The notes beneath the pieces are model-generated. The model made no database searches, was not told where the DNA came from, and was given only the letters and a program-made list of their open reading frames with translations. A program made the translations under genes and the position numbers. This document shows positions 8,954 through 18,423 of a DNA stretch of 38,342 nucleotides, one piece after another (the stretch's first letter is position 1; the number at the start of each line of letters is the position of its first letter). The stretch is taken from positions 1-38,342 of the forward strand of contig SVSA01000011.1 of NCBI GenBank assembly GCA_015064545.1. The letters run 5' to 3'. Origin of the DNA: Oscillospiraceae bacterium. GTDB taxonomy: Bacteria > Bacillota > Clostridia > Oscillospirales > CAG-272.

Positions 8954-10369
8954 TTAGTGATCCGATGAATCCGCAAGCAGAAGATCCGCAATGCGCTCCA
9001 TACGAATGGAATGACTGGCCTTGAGTAGGTAACAGTCTTGAGGGCGGCGGTCTCGGAGAATTGCTTCTGCCAACGGTTTGGCGTCTCTGATATCGGGGAA
9101 ACAGGCCACGGATTCCGCAGGAAGACCCAGACGGATGGCTTCTTCTGCAATCAGGGACGCTTCTTCGCCAAAGGTATAAAGACGGTCGATGCCGCATTGC
9201 TTGGCAAAGGCACCGATGCGGCGGTGAAGGGCATCGCTGTGTTCACCAAGCTCGAGAACACTGCCGAGGACGGCAATCGTTCGCCCATTGCGCTGTGCGG
9301 CCAAGCGTTTGGTGACGGTCAGCGAGGCCTCAATCGACTCGGCGCTGGCGTTATAGTAATCCAAGACGTAAAGACAGCCGTTTGCTTCACGAAGATTCTG
9401 ACGCATCCCGACGCCCTCGAAGGAGGCCAAACCGCGACGGATATCAGCTTCGGAAAGACCGGCGATGCATCCGACCGCAACCGCATACATCGCGTCCAGA
9501 ACCGTGTGCTCACCCAGCGTCGGGATCCGAAGATCGGTTAACACCGCATCCGGGCAGATGGCATCGAAATACATTCCCTCAGCGGTATAGCGGAGATTCA
9601 CGGCGCGATAATCGGCCGATCGATGGTGGAGTGCCACGTAAACCGCATGTGGGATGTCGGCAAGAAGCGGTTCATCGCCGTTCAGAATCAGTGTTCCACC
9701 CGGCTTTAGCCCTTCGGCAATTTCCATTTTGGCATCGCGGATACCTTCGCGCGAGCCCAGATATTCAATGTGTGCCGTTCCGATATTGGTAATCACCGCG
9801 ATATCGGGGCGGACAAGCGAGGTAAGATAGGAAATCTCGCCCTTTGCCGACATGCCGAGTTCAAGCACAGCGGCCCGATGAGCGGGGGAGAGTGCGAGGA
9901 GAGTCAGCGGCACGCCAAGCTCGTTGTTGAGATTGCCGTCGGTTTTATGCGTGGGAAGAACGGCCGACAAGACCGCGTAAATAAACTGACGTGTTGTTGT
10001 TTTGCCGACGCTGCCGGTTACCGCTACTGTCATAGCGGAACAACGTGCCTTGTAAGCGGCGGCAATTTTACCAAAGGCCGAAACGGTGTGATCACAGAGA
10101 ATAACCGAGCAATTATGAGAGATGAGATCCTCAAGCGGAAGATCGGGACGCTCAACCAAAACGGCGGCGGCGCCGTGCTCGGCGGCGGCTGTGACGAAAC
10201 GATGCCCGTCGGTGTGTTCACCCGCAATGGCAACAAACAGAGCGCCTTCGGTCACCTTGCGTGAATCAATAACAACTGAGGTCACCGGTACGGTTCCCTC
10301 GAACAGAAGCTTCCCTCCGCAAGCAGAGGCAAGAAAGGCGGCGGTCAAGCCGTCGGAGCAAGTCGGCAT
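8954..10369 (-). CDS. murF: UDP-MurNAc-tripeptide:D-Ala-D-Ala ligase MurF
   Basis: Mur ligase ATP motif TGSVGKTTTR, ELGMSAKGEI, YYNASAESIEASL; position between murE and mraY. Confidence 0.95.
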   Translation of the reverse strand: MPTCSDGLTAAFLASACGGKLLFEGTVPVTSVVIDSRKVTEGALFVAIAGEHTDGHRFVTAAAEHGAAAVLVERPDLPLEDLISHNCSVILCDHTVSAFGKIAAAYKARCSAMTVAVTGSVGKTTTRQFIYAVLSAVLPTHKTDGNLNNELGVPLTLLALSPAHRAAVLELGMSAKGEISYLTSLVRPDIAVITNIGTAHIEYLGSREGIRDAKMEIAEGLKPGGTLILNGDEPLLADIPHAVYVALHHRSADYRAVNLRYTAEGMYFDAICPDAVLTDLRIPTLGEHTVLDAMYAVAVGCIAGLSEADIRRGLASFEGVGMRQNLREANGCLYVLDYYNASAESIEASLTVTKRLAAQRNGRTIAVLGSVLELGEHSDALHRRIGAFAKQCGIDRLYTFGEEASLIAEEAIRLGLPAESVACFPDIRDAKPLAEAILRDRRPQDCYLLKASHSIRMERIADLLLADSSDH

Positions 10370-10393
10370 GAGAAGGGGATATCCTTTCTGATA

Positions 10394-11863
10394 TTAATAG
10401 AGTCCCTTGGATTTGAGGCGTTTTTCCGCCGCCTCCAAGACAATGGCCCGTTCGGAAAAGGGATGAATCCCATCGGGCATAATTTCATATTCCTCGTGTC
10501 CTTTGCCGCAGAGCAAAATGACATCCTTCTCTTTGGCAGAGGTAATGGCGTAGGTGATGGCTTCCCGTCGGTTTTCGATGACGGTGTGAGAGCAGGAATC
10601 CTCGATTCCTTGGAGAATATCATTCAAAATGTCGGCGGTGCGTTCGCTGCGGCTGTTATCGGCGGTTAGAATTACGTAATCGGCACGCTGTGACGCAATT
10701 CGCCCCATCAGAGGCCTCTTGGTGCGGTCACGGTCTCCGCCGCATCCAAAGAGAAGAACGAGGCGCTGAGAGGGCGACATGAAGCCGCGCACCGTGCGAA
10801 GGATATTATCCAGCGCGTCGGGGGTATGGGCATAATCGATATAAACCGCAAAGTCATTGGTCGGAAGCTCGATGCTTTCCAGGCGTCCCTTAACGCCGCG
10901 GAAGCCGCCAAGCGCCCCACGGATAATGTCGCGCGGAATGCCGTCGGTATAGGCAGCAACCGCCGCCTGCATGGTATTCATGACGGCAAAATCGCCGGGA
11001 ATCGGTGAACGAATGCGGAAGATCGCGTCGGCGGTGCAAAGATCATAGGTGATGCCGCAGCTACCGTTTTTCACGAGATTAACCGCGAAAAAGTCGGCGG
11101 CAGACTGCCTGGCACTGACGGTAATGACGTGTCCGGTAGCCGAGGCGGCCATGCGCGGCATGGCGGGATCGTCGGCGTTAAGTACTGCGCGTCGACATTT
11201 GGCAAACAGCTTGGCCTTGGCCGCACCATAGGACGCCATGTCGTGATGAAAGTCGAGGTGCTCGGGTGTCAGATTGGTGAAGATTCCGCAGTCGTAGGTA
11301 AGGGGATCCAGCTTGCCGAGTGCCAGCGCATGAGAGGAGGCTTCCATGAATACATGCGTGATTCCCTCGTCCGAAAAACGGCGAAGAAGTGGATATAGCT
11401 CGGCGGGATCGGGAGTGGTGAGCTTTCCCGAAAGCGTGCCGATGGTCTTGGCCTTATAGCCGGCTCGCGTATAAATAGCCTCAAGCATAGCGGTGACTGA
11501 GGTTTTCCCGTTCGTGCCGGTAACGGCAGTCAGATGAAGTGACTGATGGGGATCTCCCCAGAAGCGTGAGGTCAGATGCGCTTCTGCAATGCGCGAATCG
11601 GATACGGTCAGAAACGGAAGCCCGCGCTCACGCAAAAAGGAAGCCGCTTCAGGATGAGCGTTATCGATAACAAAGGCGGTGGCGCCGCCGGCGATCGCTT
11701 GCGCAAGCGCCGTATGTCCGTCTCGCTGAAAGCCGTGAATGGCCAGAAAGAGGGTATGCGGACGGCATTGCTCGGGATCCGGTGTCAGGTGCTGGATGGT
11801 GATATCCGGCCCGAACCGGTCAAAGGGGAAGGGAAGAGCCTGAGAGAGTATGGTGAGTGTCAT
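10394..11863 (-). CDS. murE: UDP-MurNAc-dipeptide amino-acid ligase MurE
   Basis: TGTNGKTS, EASSHAL, DYAHTPDAL. ATG at 11863 is preferred over the track's ATG at 11872 because GGAG abuts the latter. Confidence 0.95.
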   Translation of the reverse strand: MTLTILSQALPFPFDRFGPDITIQHLTPDPEQCRPHTLFLAIHGFQRDGHTALAQAIAGGATAFVIDNAHPEAASFLRERGLPFLTVSDSRIAEAHLTSRFWGDPHQSLHLTAVTGTNGKTSVTAMLEAIYTRAGYKAKTIGTLSGKLTTPDPAELYPLLRRFSDEGITHVFMEASSHALALGKLDPLTYDCGIFTNLTPEHLDFHHDMASYGAAKAKLFAKCRRAVLNADDPAMPRMAASATGHVITVSARQSAADFFAVNLVKNGSCGITYDLCTADAIFRIRSPIPGDFAVMNTMQAAVAAYTDGIPRDIIRGALGGFRGVKGRLESIELPTNDFAVYIDYAHTPDALDNILRTVRGFMSPSQRLVLLFGCGGDRDRTKRPLMGRIASQRADYVILTADNSRSERTADILNDILQGIEDSCSHTVIENRREAITYAITSAKEKDVILLCGKGHEEYEIMPDGIHPFSERAIVLEAAEKRLKSKGLY

Positions 11864-11932
11864 GGAAATCATCTCCGATCGTAAAAAATGATAGGTTACG
11901 TCTTTGAGATTGGACTTCCTTGACCGCTCGGA

Positions 11933-14182
11933 TCAGTTGGCGGTACCGTCGAGATAACGGACTGTGATGGTAACAACCGTAGCCTCGGTGGCCAACGTGC
12001 CGGGAGCAATCGATTGTGATACCACGTAGGCCTCAGCGGTGGAGGAGTTGGTGGCACCGTCAATAATGACATTAAAGCCGTTATTGGTGAGAATTCTGTT
12101 GGCGGCGGAAACGGTTCTGCCGACAACGTCGGGAACCTTACGGTCGGATATCGGCGTAGCGGTACCGGTATAGAAAATGACCTTGCCCTCGCTTTTCATG
12201 ATGGACTCTCCACGAGCCGGTACCTGATAGGTGATAATATCGCCGTCTCCGCGTACCTCATAGGTGAGACCGCGGTTACCGGCCGTGGCAAGGGCATCTG
12301 CGGTCGGCCAGCCCACATAATTGTGAAGCGTGGTTTTGACGCGCTGGAGCTCGGCTTCGGTGTAGTTTCGCTCAATGCCGATATGAGGAAGAATTTCTTC
12401 CATCAGGTTGGAGATGTAGGGGGCGGCGACAATCGAGCCGTATTTGTTGGCAATCATAGGGGTGTCGACAACGATGATCGCGGCAATCTGCGGATCATCG
12501 GCTGGCGCATAGGCGGCACAGGAGCCGACACGGTAAGAGAAGTTGCCGTCCGGGTCAGCCTGGTCACGAACCTCGGAGGTGCCGGTTTTGGCGGCAATCT
12601 TATAGCCGGCGACATAGGCGTTTTTGGCACCGCCATTGCCGGATACGCCGCGCTCCAGTACACCGGCAATCGTCTGACAGACATCGGTGCTGATTACCTG
12701 AAGCTTGGGCGTGCTTTCGTGTTGCATGAGAATATTGCCGTCATCGTCAATCATCTGCTCGACAACATAGGGCGTGAGCAGATATCCGCCGTTGGCAACG
12801 GCAGAAAGCGCCGTCAGGTGTTGAATCGGGGTGACCTTAAAGGTCTGGCCGAAGGAATAGACGGCAAGAGAGACGTTACCGAAATCGGTAAAGGAGGAGT
12901 AGATCGATCCGGCTTCACCGGGCAAATCAATGCCGGTGCGGGAGGTATATCCAAAGGCTTCAAAATACTTGTAGAAGGTTTTCTGCCCGATGCGCAGACC
13001 GAGCGTCATCAGAACAGGGTTACAGGACTGCTGCAGACCGACTTCAAAGGTCACGGAACGATGACCACTGGTACGATGGCAGTGAATCGGCTGTGGATAG
13101 CCTTCCACGCGAAGACTGCCCGAGCAATAGAAGTTTTCATCGAGCGTGACAAGACCTTCTTCTAACCCCATAGCGGTCGTGATGATCTTGAAGGTAGAGC
13201 CGGGCTCGTATAGCTCAGAAACCGCTTTGTTGCGCCACAGCGTATAGAGAAGCTCGGTGCGGTAGGAAGCGTATTCGGCGGATGCGGGATCATAGCCGCT
13301 TTCGCTGAGTTTAAGCAGGGAATCCTCATCCAACGTAAAGGGGGAATTCAGGTTAAAGGTCGGATAGGTTGCCATTGCCAGTACGGCACCGGTGTTGACA
13401 TCCATGACGATGCCGGTAACGCGGTTAAGCGGATCCGAATCAAGATAGGTTTGCTTGAGTTGCTTTTCCAGTGCTTTTTGGATGGTGACATCAATCGTCG
13501 TGACGAGATTGGCACCGTTGGAGGCATCGATATAGGTATCGTATTTGCTCGGCATCTGGCCGCCGAGCGCGTCCTTGGAGGTGATGTATTTGCCCGATTC
13601 TCCGACAAGAAAGCTGTTGTACTGATATTCCAGACCGGTCAGACCGGCATCCGTACCGACAACGCCGATGACATTGGCGGCCAGCGAGGAATAGGGATAG
13701 TAACGGGCAGAATTTGCCTCTAAATGGATTTGAAGGGTATAATTATGCTCGAGAATAAAGCGGCGAACCTCGTCTGCTTCTTCCTCGGTGGCGTTCTTCT
13801 TGACGGTTTCGTCGGCGCGGTGCTTCTTTTGGGTAAGGGAATAAATCTTGTCATAATCAACATCCAAAATGTCCGACAATCCCTGCGAAATGGTTGCGGC
13901 GGCAGCATCGTCGGCGATGTCGCGCGGAGAAATGAAAATGCGGTACACCGTATAGTTGGAAGCAAGCTTATTCATGTCCGAATCATAGATCTCGCCGCGC
14001 TCGGCCTTGAGCGTGGTCATGCGCTGGACATTGCCGATAACCTTGTTTTGATAATATTCATAATCGATGATCTGCAGCTGGAACAGGCGGATAATCAGGA
14101 CACACCAGAGGATCATACAGCCGAGCAGGATGATCATGCTGCGTCCGGGAATCCAGCGGTTGACATCGCGGTTTTGTTTCAT
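11933..14182 (-). CDS. Class B penicillin-binding protein with C-terminal PASTA domain (SpoVD/FtsI-like)
   Basis: SxxK in EPGSTFKI, SCN, AAKTGTSE, C-terminal PASTA-like KVPDVVGRTVSAANRILTNNGFNV. Confidence 0.92.
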   Translation of the reverse strand: MKQNRDVNRWIPGRSMIILLGCMILWCVLIIRLFQLQIIDYEYYQNKVIGNVQRMTTLKAERGEIYDSDMNKLASNYTVYRIFISPRDIADDAAAATISQGLSDILDVDYDKIYSLTQKKHRADETVKKNATEEEADEVRRFILEHNYTLQIHLEANSARYYPYSSLAANVIGVVGTDAGLTGLEYQYNSFLVGESGKYITSKDALGGQMPSKYDTYIDASNGANLVTTIDVTIQKALEKQLKQTYLDSDPLNRVTGIVMDVNTGAVLAMATYPTFNLNSPFTLDEDSLLKLSESGYDPASAEYASYRTELLYTLWRNKAVSELYEPGSTFKIITTAMGLEEGLVTLDENFYCSGSLRVEGYPQPIHCHRTSGHRSVTFEVGLQQSCNPVLMTLGLRIGQKTFYKYFEAFGYTSRTGIDLPGEAGSIYSSFTDFGNVSLAVYSFGQTFKVTPIQHLTALSAVANGGYLLTPYVVEQMIDDDGNILMQHESTPKLQVISTDVCQTIAGVLERGVSGNGGAKNAYVAGYKIAAKTGTSEVRDQADPDGNFSYRVGSCAAYAPADDPQIAAIIVVDTPMIANKYGSIVAAPYISNLMEEILPHIGIERNYTEAELQRVKTTLHNYVGWPTADALATAGNRGLTYEVRGDGDIITYQVPARGESIMKSEGKVIFYTGTATPISDRKVPDVVGRTVSAANRILTNNGFNVIIDGATNSSTAEAYVVSQSIAPGTLATEATVVTITVRYLDGTAN

Positions 14183-14315
14183 GGAAGGGCCTCCTTGGGA
14201 TACTCATAACCATTATACTACCGAATGGCCGTTTTTACAATAGCGAGGACGAAAAAAGAGGGCGCGCGGACAAAAAATTTTTCTGCCGTGCGGCCCTCTT
14301 GTGTTGTCGGAAAAA

Positions 14316-14972
14316 TCAGTTTGAGGTCGAAGGATCGGAGGCTTTGCCAAACGAGGTAATTTCGTCGTTATGATCCATCGTGATGTATTTCTTGGTAATC
14401 TCGTCGAGCTTAACCATGCCCAGCTCCTCGCGCGCAATTTGCTCAATCAAGGTCAGGTCGTTTTTCAGATCAAGCTTGGCGTTCAGATCATCTTTTTCGA
14501 CCAAAAGGGTGTTGATTTCGGCTTGCAGATCCGAAACTGTGGCGGTGTGCTCATTGATCTGAACATAATTAAAAATCATGTAGAAAAAGAGCATCGAGCA
14601 GATGAGCGCCAGAAAAACGATGGAATAGGGAAAGGCAACCTTTTGAGTGTTGGTGATCGTACGAACCTTCGGTTCTACGCGGACACCGGCCACCGGAATT
14701 ACCTTTTTGCGATCCTGCGGAACCGAAACCGGAACCGATCCGATAGCCACATTCGGATTCATCGCACGCGCATTGGGGTTCGACATATCGGGAGTACGTG
14801 TAACCGAGCGGCGCTTAAGATCGCCCGATTTGACGCGGGTATAACCGGTGACACGACGGTCGCGAGCCGCATTCTGGACAGGGGTGTGCGGAGGACGAGC
14901 TTTTTTCTTCGCGACGGGCAGGTCGGAGTCCGAAACCGGCATGGTTTTCTTTTTCGTGATCTCGTTTGTCAT
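14316..14972 (-). CDS. FtsL-like septum protein with long basic N-terminal region
   Basis: Between rsmH and the PBP gene; one TM followed by a short coiled coil (SDLQAEINTLLVEKDDLNAKLDLKNDLTLIEQIAREELGMV). Start chosen at MTNEITKKK. Confidence 0.75.
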   Translation of the reverse strand: MTNEITKKKTMPVSDSDLPVAKKKARPPHTPVQNAARDRRVTGYTRVKSGDLKRRSVTRTPDMSNPNARAMNPNVAIGSVPVSVPQDRKKVIPVAGVRVEPKVRTITNTQKVAFPYSIVFLALICSMLFFYMIFNYVQINEHTATVSDLQAEINTLLVEKDDLNAKLDLKNDLTLIEQIAREELGMVKLDEITKKYITMDHNDEITSFGKASDPSTSN

Positions 14973-14976
14973 CGAT

Positions 14977-15924
14977 TTATATCCTTTCGTTTTGAGTGCG
15001 TTCGGCAATCCTAAGCTTGGCGCTGTGGCTGCGTTTGTTAGCTTCAAGCTCTTCTGGGCCGGGTAGAATCGGTTTTTTTGTCAATATGGTGAGCTGCGGC
15101 TTTTTTCCGCAGACACATATCGGAAAGTCAGGAGGGCAGGTGCATCCCTTGGCAAGCTCGCTCATGCTTTGCTTGACTAAGCGATCCTCGAGGGAATGGA
15201 AGGTGATGACCGCCATACGTCCACCGGGCGTTAAGCAATCGGTGATGTCGCGAATGACCGGGGGAATGATGGTAAGCTCTCCGTTTACCTCAATGCGAAT
15301 GGCCTGAAAGGTTCGTTTCGCAGGAGAGCCGCCTTTTTCGCGGAATTTCGGAGGGATGGCGGCACTGATCAGATCAGCCAGCTCCAAGGTGGTTTCAATC
15401 GGCTTGTCCGTTCGTTTTTTGACGATATCGGAGGCGATACGGCGGGCGAATTTTTCTTCGCCGTATTGAAAGATCAGATTTGCCAGCGCTTCTTCGGAAT
15501 AGGTATTGACCACATCGGCGGCAGAGAGGGGGTCGTCGGGGTTCATGCGCATATCGAGCGGGGCATCTTTGGTGTAAGAGAAGCCGCGCTCGGCTGTATC
15601 AATTTGATGTGAGGAAATGCCGAGATCAATCAGGACACCGTCGGCTTTGCGCCCATTCAGAATTTGCTTCAGAACCGCAAAATTGCTTCGAACAATCTCG
15701 ACGCGGTCGGAAAAGGGAGCCAGCCGTGTGGTTACCGCCTGTATGGCCGCGGGGTCGCGGTCGATAGCAATAAGCTTGCCGCCTTCGGTAAGCTTTTCGG
15801 CAATGGCGTAGCTGTGTCCGCCACCGCCGGCGGTACAATCCACGTAAAGCCCGTTCGGCTTGATGGCAAGACCGTCGATGCATTCCTTCAGCATGACCGA
15901 GTAGTGTTCAAACTTCAGTTCCAT
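14977..15924 (-). CDS. rsmH: 16S rRNA m4C1402 methyltransferase RsmH (MraW)
   Basis: VDCTAGGGGHSYAIAEKL, DLGISSHQID, RTFQAIRIEVNGEL. Start at ATG 15924 next to the mraZ stop; the track's start lies inside mraZ. Confidence 0.96.
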   Translation of the reverse strand: MELKFEHYSVMLKECIDGLAIKPNGLYVDCTAGGGGHSYAIAEKLTEGGKLIAIDRDPAAIQAVTTRLAPFSDRVEIVRSNFAVLKQILNGRKADGVLIDLGISSHQIDTAERGFSYTKDAPLDMRMNPDDPLSAADVVNTYSEEALANLIFQYGEEKFARRIASDIVKKRTDKPIETTLELADLISAAIPPKFREKGGSPAKRTFQAIRIEVNGELTIIPPVIRDITDCLTPGGRMAVITFHSLEDRLVKQSMSELAKGCTCPPDFPICVCGKKPQLTILTKKPILPGPEELEANKRSHSAKLRIAERTQNERI

Positions 15925-15925
15925 A

Positions 15926-16345
15926 TCAGAAGCCCAGCTTGATGAGCAGGGCGGTAATGTCCTGCGTATTTTCCGACGAGTTTTCTTCGTTCCAGCGAGC
16001 CTCGTCCCAAATTTCAATGTGATCTCCGACACCGATGACCTTAACCGATTTTTCAAGACCGGCGTAGGTACAGAGGGTCGGGGAGACGAGAAGCCGTCCC
16101 TGACCGTCCACAGCGGTTTCGAAGGCCGCGGCGTAAAGGAAACGCTTGACCTGTCTCGTTTCGATATCCGGCAGGGAATCGAGCTTGGCCGTAAAGGCCT
16201 GCCAGCGTTCGGCGGGATAGAGAGAGATGCAACGGTCGACGTTTTTGGTCATAACCACATTGTCGCCCAGCTCGTCGCGGAGTCTGGCCGGCAGACTGAT
16301 ACGCTTTTTACTGTCGAGATTGTGACTGTATTCACCACAGAACAT
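15926..16345 (-). CDS. mraZ: Transcriptional regulator MraZ
   Basis: MFCGEYSHNLDSKKRISLPARLRDEL; first gene of the dcw cluster; RBS GAGGAGGGG before ATG 16345. Confidence 0.95.
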   Translation of the reverse strand: MFCGEYSHNLDSKKRISLPARLRDELGDNVVMTKNVDRCISLYPAERWQAFTAKLDSLPDIETRQVKRFLYAAAFETAVDGQGRLLVSPTLCTYAGLEKSVKVIGVGDHIEIWDEARWNEENSSENTQDITALLIKLGF

Positions 16346-16407
16346 CGCGTGCCCCTCCTCTCTTGTCAATCATGTTCCACCAAAGCAGGAAAAAGCGGTA
16401 AAGTTTA

Positions 16408-16445
16408 CCACTTTCTGACCACTTTATTCCACTTTATGCCACGTT
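16408..16445 (-). promoter_or_regulatory. MraZ-box-like array of four direct repeats
   Basis: Reverse strand AACGTGGCAT-AAAGTGGAAT-AAAGTGGTCAG-AAAGTGGTAA at 10, 10 and 11 bp pitch, between the dcw promoter and mraZ. Confidence 0.8.
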
Positions 16446-16452
16446 TACCTAT

Positions 16453-16481
16453 ATTATAGACGATCGATCCGGATTTGTCAA
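16453..16481 (-). promoter_or_regulatory. Consensus promoter of the dcw cluster
   Basis: Reverse strand TTGACA, 17-nt spacer, TATAAT. Confidence 0.85.
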
Positions 16482-16645
16482 GGGTTAAGAGGGAGATTTT
16501 TTGCCAAAATGACCGAATTTTTGACAAAAAAACAAAAAAATTTGTGAAACAGAACAGGTGTTCGGAAGAGAAGCAAGAACCGCTCGATACTGTCAGCCTT
16601 CCTATTGCGAAATCCGGCGACTGCACAGAACCCGATCGTATTAAA

Positions 16646-16689
16646 GCAAAAAAACACCTATGAACACACAGGCTGTGTATTCATAGGTG
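16646..16689 (-). terminator. Intrinsic terminator downstream of the vanZ-family gene
   Basis: Reverse strand CACCTATGAA-t-ACACA-GCC-TGTGT-g-TTCATAGGTG stem followed by TTTTTTTGCTTT. Confidence 0.8.
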
Positions 16690-16753
16690 AATGGATTTAG
16701 GATTTCCGCGACCCTTCGGGGCGGAAGTTCTGAGATGCCGGAACACGCTAAGA

Positions 16754-17380
16754 TTATGTTGAAATCGCTTTGTGCTTTGATCGAATAGCTTTCATAATAG
16801 CGCGGACAAAAGATACCACGCCATATCCAATCAGAATACCTGAAACATTCATCAACAGATCGTCAATATCAAAGCTGCGTCCGATCATCGGTTGCAGCAG
16901 TTCGATGACAAGCGGCAGGATCCATGACAGGAATAGCATACAGCGTGAGGTGATTTTTGACCAAGCGAGGGGAAGCAATATCCCCATAGGAACAAACATC
17001 AGGGCGTTACCGATCAGCATACGCAGAACCCAATCTCCGAGAATTCGCTCACCGATCAGACATTCATAAAAAACCGAAGTGAAATTGTAGCTGAAATCGG
17101 GACGAAAGAGTTCCCCTAACCCGAGAATGGGCTGTTTAGTGAAAATTCCGAACCAAAAGGAATTCCACAGGTTGTTCGGTACTAAAACCAAATTGATGAG
17201 TCCTGTTACATAGCAGACAAACAGCAGGCGAAGCGCTTCTGTACGCCATAGGATCGACTGTTTCTTGCTTTTAAGCAGAGCATAGCGCAGGATTGCGTAA
17301 AGCAGTCCCACAAGACAGGCAAGGGGGAGTACCTGTAAAAACATACCGATGAAGGTGTCGGACAACAGGAGTTGGCGCAT
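16754..17380 (-). CDS. VanZ-family membrane protein
   Basis: GNALMFVPMGILLPL, IELLQ, RSFDIDDLLMNVSGILIGY pattern. Confidence 0.8.
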   Translation of the reverse strand: MRQLLLSDTFIGMFLQVLPLACLVGLLYAILRYALLKSKKQSILWRTEALRLLFVCYVTGLINLVLVPNNLWNSFWFGIFTKQPILGLGELFRPDFSYNFTSVFYECLIGERILGDWVLRMLIGNALMFVPMGILLPLAWSKITSRCMLFLSWILPLVIELLQPMIGRSFDIDDLLMNVSGILIGYGVVSFVRAIMKAIRSKHKAIST

Positions 17381-17389
17381 CTTGTTTCC

Positions 17390-17866
17390 TCACAAAAGAC
17401 CGGCGGCATCCAAAACGGCCAGCGCCCTCTCGGGTACGATGCCGACCAGCGACTCACCGTATTTCAGCATATTCCGTACGTAGGAGGAGCTGATGTGAAA
17501 ATATTCGGGCTTGGCGGGAATGAACACAGTATCGGGATGATTGCGAAGTCCACGGTTGATGGTCGAGAGCGACATCTCATACGGAACATCCGAAGCATCG
17601 CGCACCCCGCGCACAATGACACCGATATCATGCGCCTCGGTATAAGCCGCAAGAAGTCCGTCACAAACATCGACCGTTACGTGGTCAAGACCTTCGCAGG
17701 CGGCCTTGACCATGGCGCACCGGGTGTTAAGATCAAAGCGGCAGCTTTTCTCGGTATTGTTGAAGACAACCGCATAGACCTCGTCAAACATCGTAGCCGC
17801 ACGGCGGATGACATCGAGATGGCCGACAGTAATGGGATCAAAGGTGCCGGAGATTAAGGCTTTCAT
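17390..17866 (-). CDS. coaD: Phosphopantetheine adenylyltransferase
   Basis: SGTFDPITVGHLDVIRRA and C-terminal YFHISSSYVRNML. Confidence 0.96.
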   Translation of the reverse strand: MKALISGTFDPITVGHLDVIRRAATMFDEVYAVVFNNTEKSCRFDLNTRCAMVKAACEGLDHVTVDVCDGLLAAYTEAHDIGVIVRGVRDASDVPYEMSLSTINRGLRNHPDTVFIPAKPEYFHISSSYVRNMLKYGESLVGIVPERALAVLDAAGLL

Positions 17867-18420
17867 GAAAGTGTCCTCTCTTTTTCCAAAATGGTGATAT
17901 AGGCTCGGCCATATTTGCTGTGTCGGAAAAGCGACATGCCGGGGCAGGACAGGGGTTCTGGTGATTCGGTTTCGCAGACAACATACCCGCCCTCGGTGAC
18001 AAGACCGTAGTCGGATAACAGCTTGAGCGCTGTCGGTAAATAGCCGCTTTGGTAGGGAGGATCCAAAAAGACGAGATGGAAGGTCTGCTTGCCGGACAGA
18101 TTTCTTAAAACCGATTTAAAATCGGTGCAGAGAAGCGTCATGCGGTCAAACAGCTTGGTCTTGCGGGCATTGCGCTTGATAACCTCACAGGCGGCGGGAT
18201 CGGCATCCGCAATATAGGCAGAGGCCGCACCGCGGCTGAGCGCCTCCAGCGCCAGCTGGCCGGAGCCGCCGAAAAGATCCAGGACGCGGCGTCCTTCCAG
18301 ATCAAATTGCAGAATACTGAAGACCGCTTCCTTGGTGCGTTCGGCGGTAGGGCGTGTGGTTTCGCCCTCCAGGGTTTCAAGACGGGCGCCCTTGGCGCTT
18401 CCGGTAATAATTCGCATCAT
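17863..18420 (-). CDS. rsmD: 16S rRNA guanine-N2 (G966) methyltransferase RsmD
   Basis: ITGSAKGARLE, RPTAERTKEAVFSIL, DLFGGSGQLALEALSRGA, FLDPPYQSG. Confidence 0.93.
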   Translation of the reverse strand: MMRIITGSAKGARLETLEGETTRPTAERTKEAVFSILQFDLEGRRVLDLFGGSGQLALEALSRGAASAYIADADPAACEVIKRNARKTKLFDRMTLLCTDFKSVLRNLSGKQTFHLVFLDPPYQSGYLPTALKLLSDYGLVTEGGYVVCETESPEPLSCPGMSLFRHSKYGRAYITILEKERTLS

Positions 18421-18423
18421 GGT

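Noticed and set aside
12323-13165. 280-aa plus-strand ORF opposite the PBP gene
   Set aside because: Antisense to a clear PBP; composition typical of a shadow ORF.
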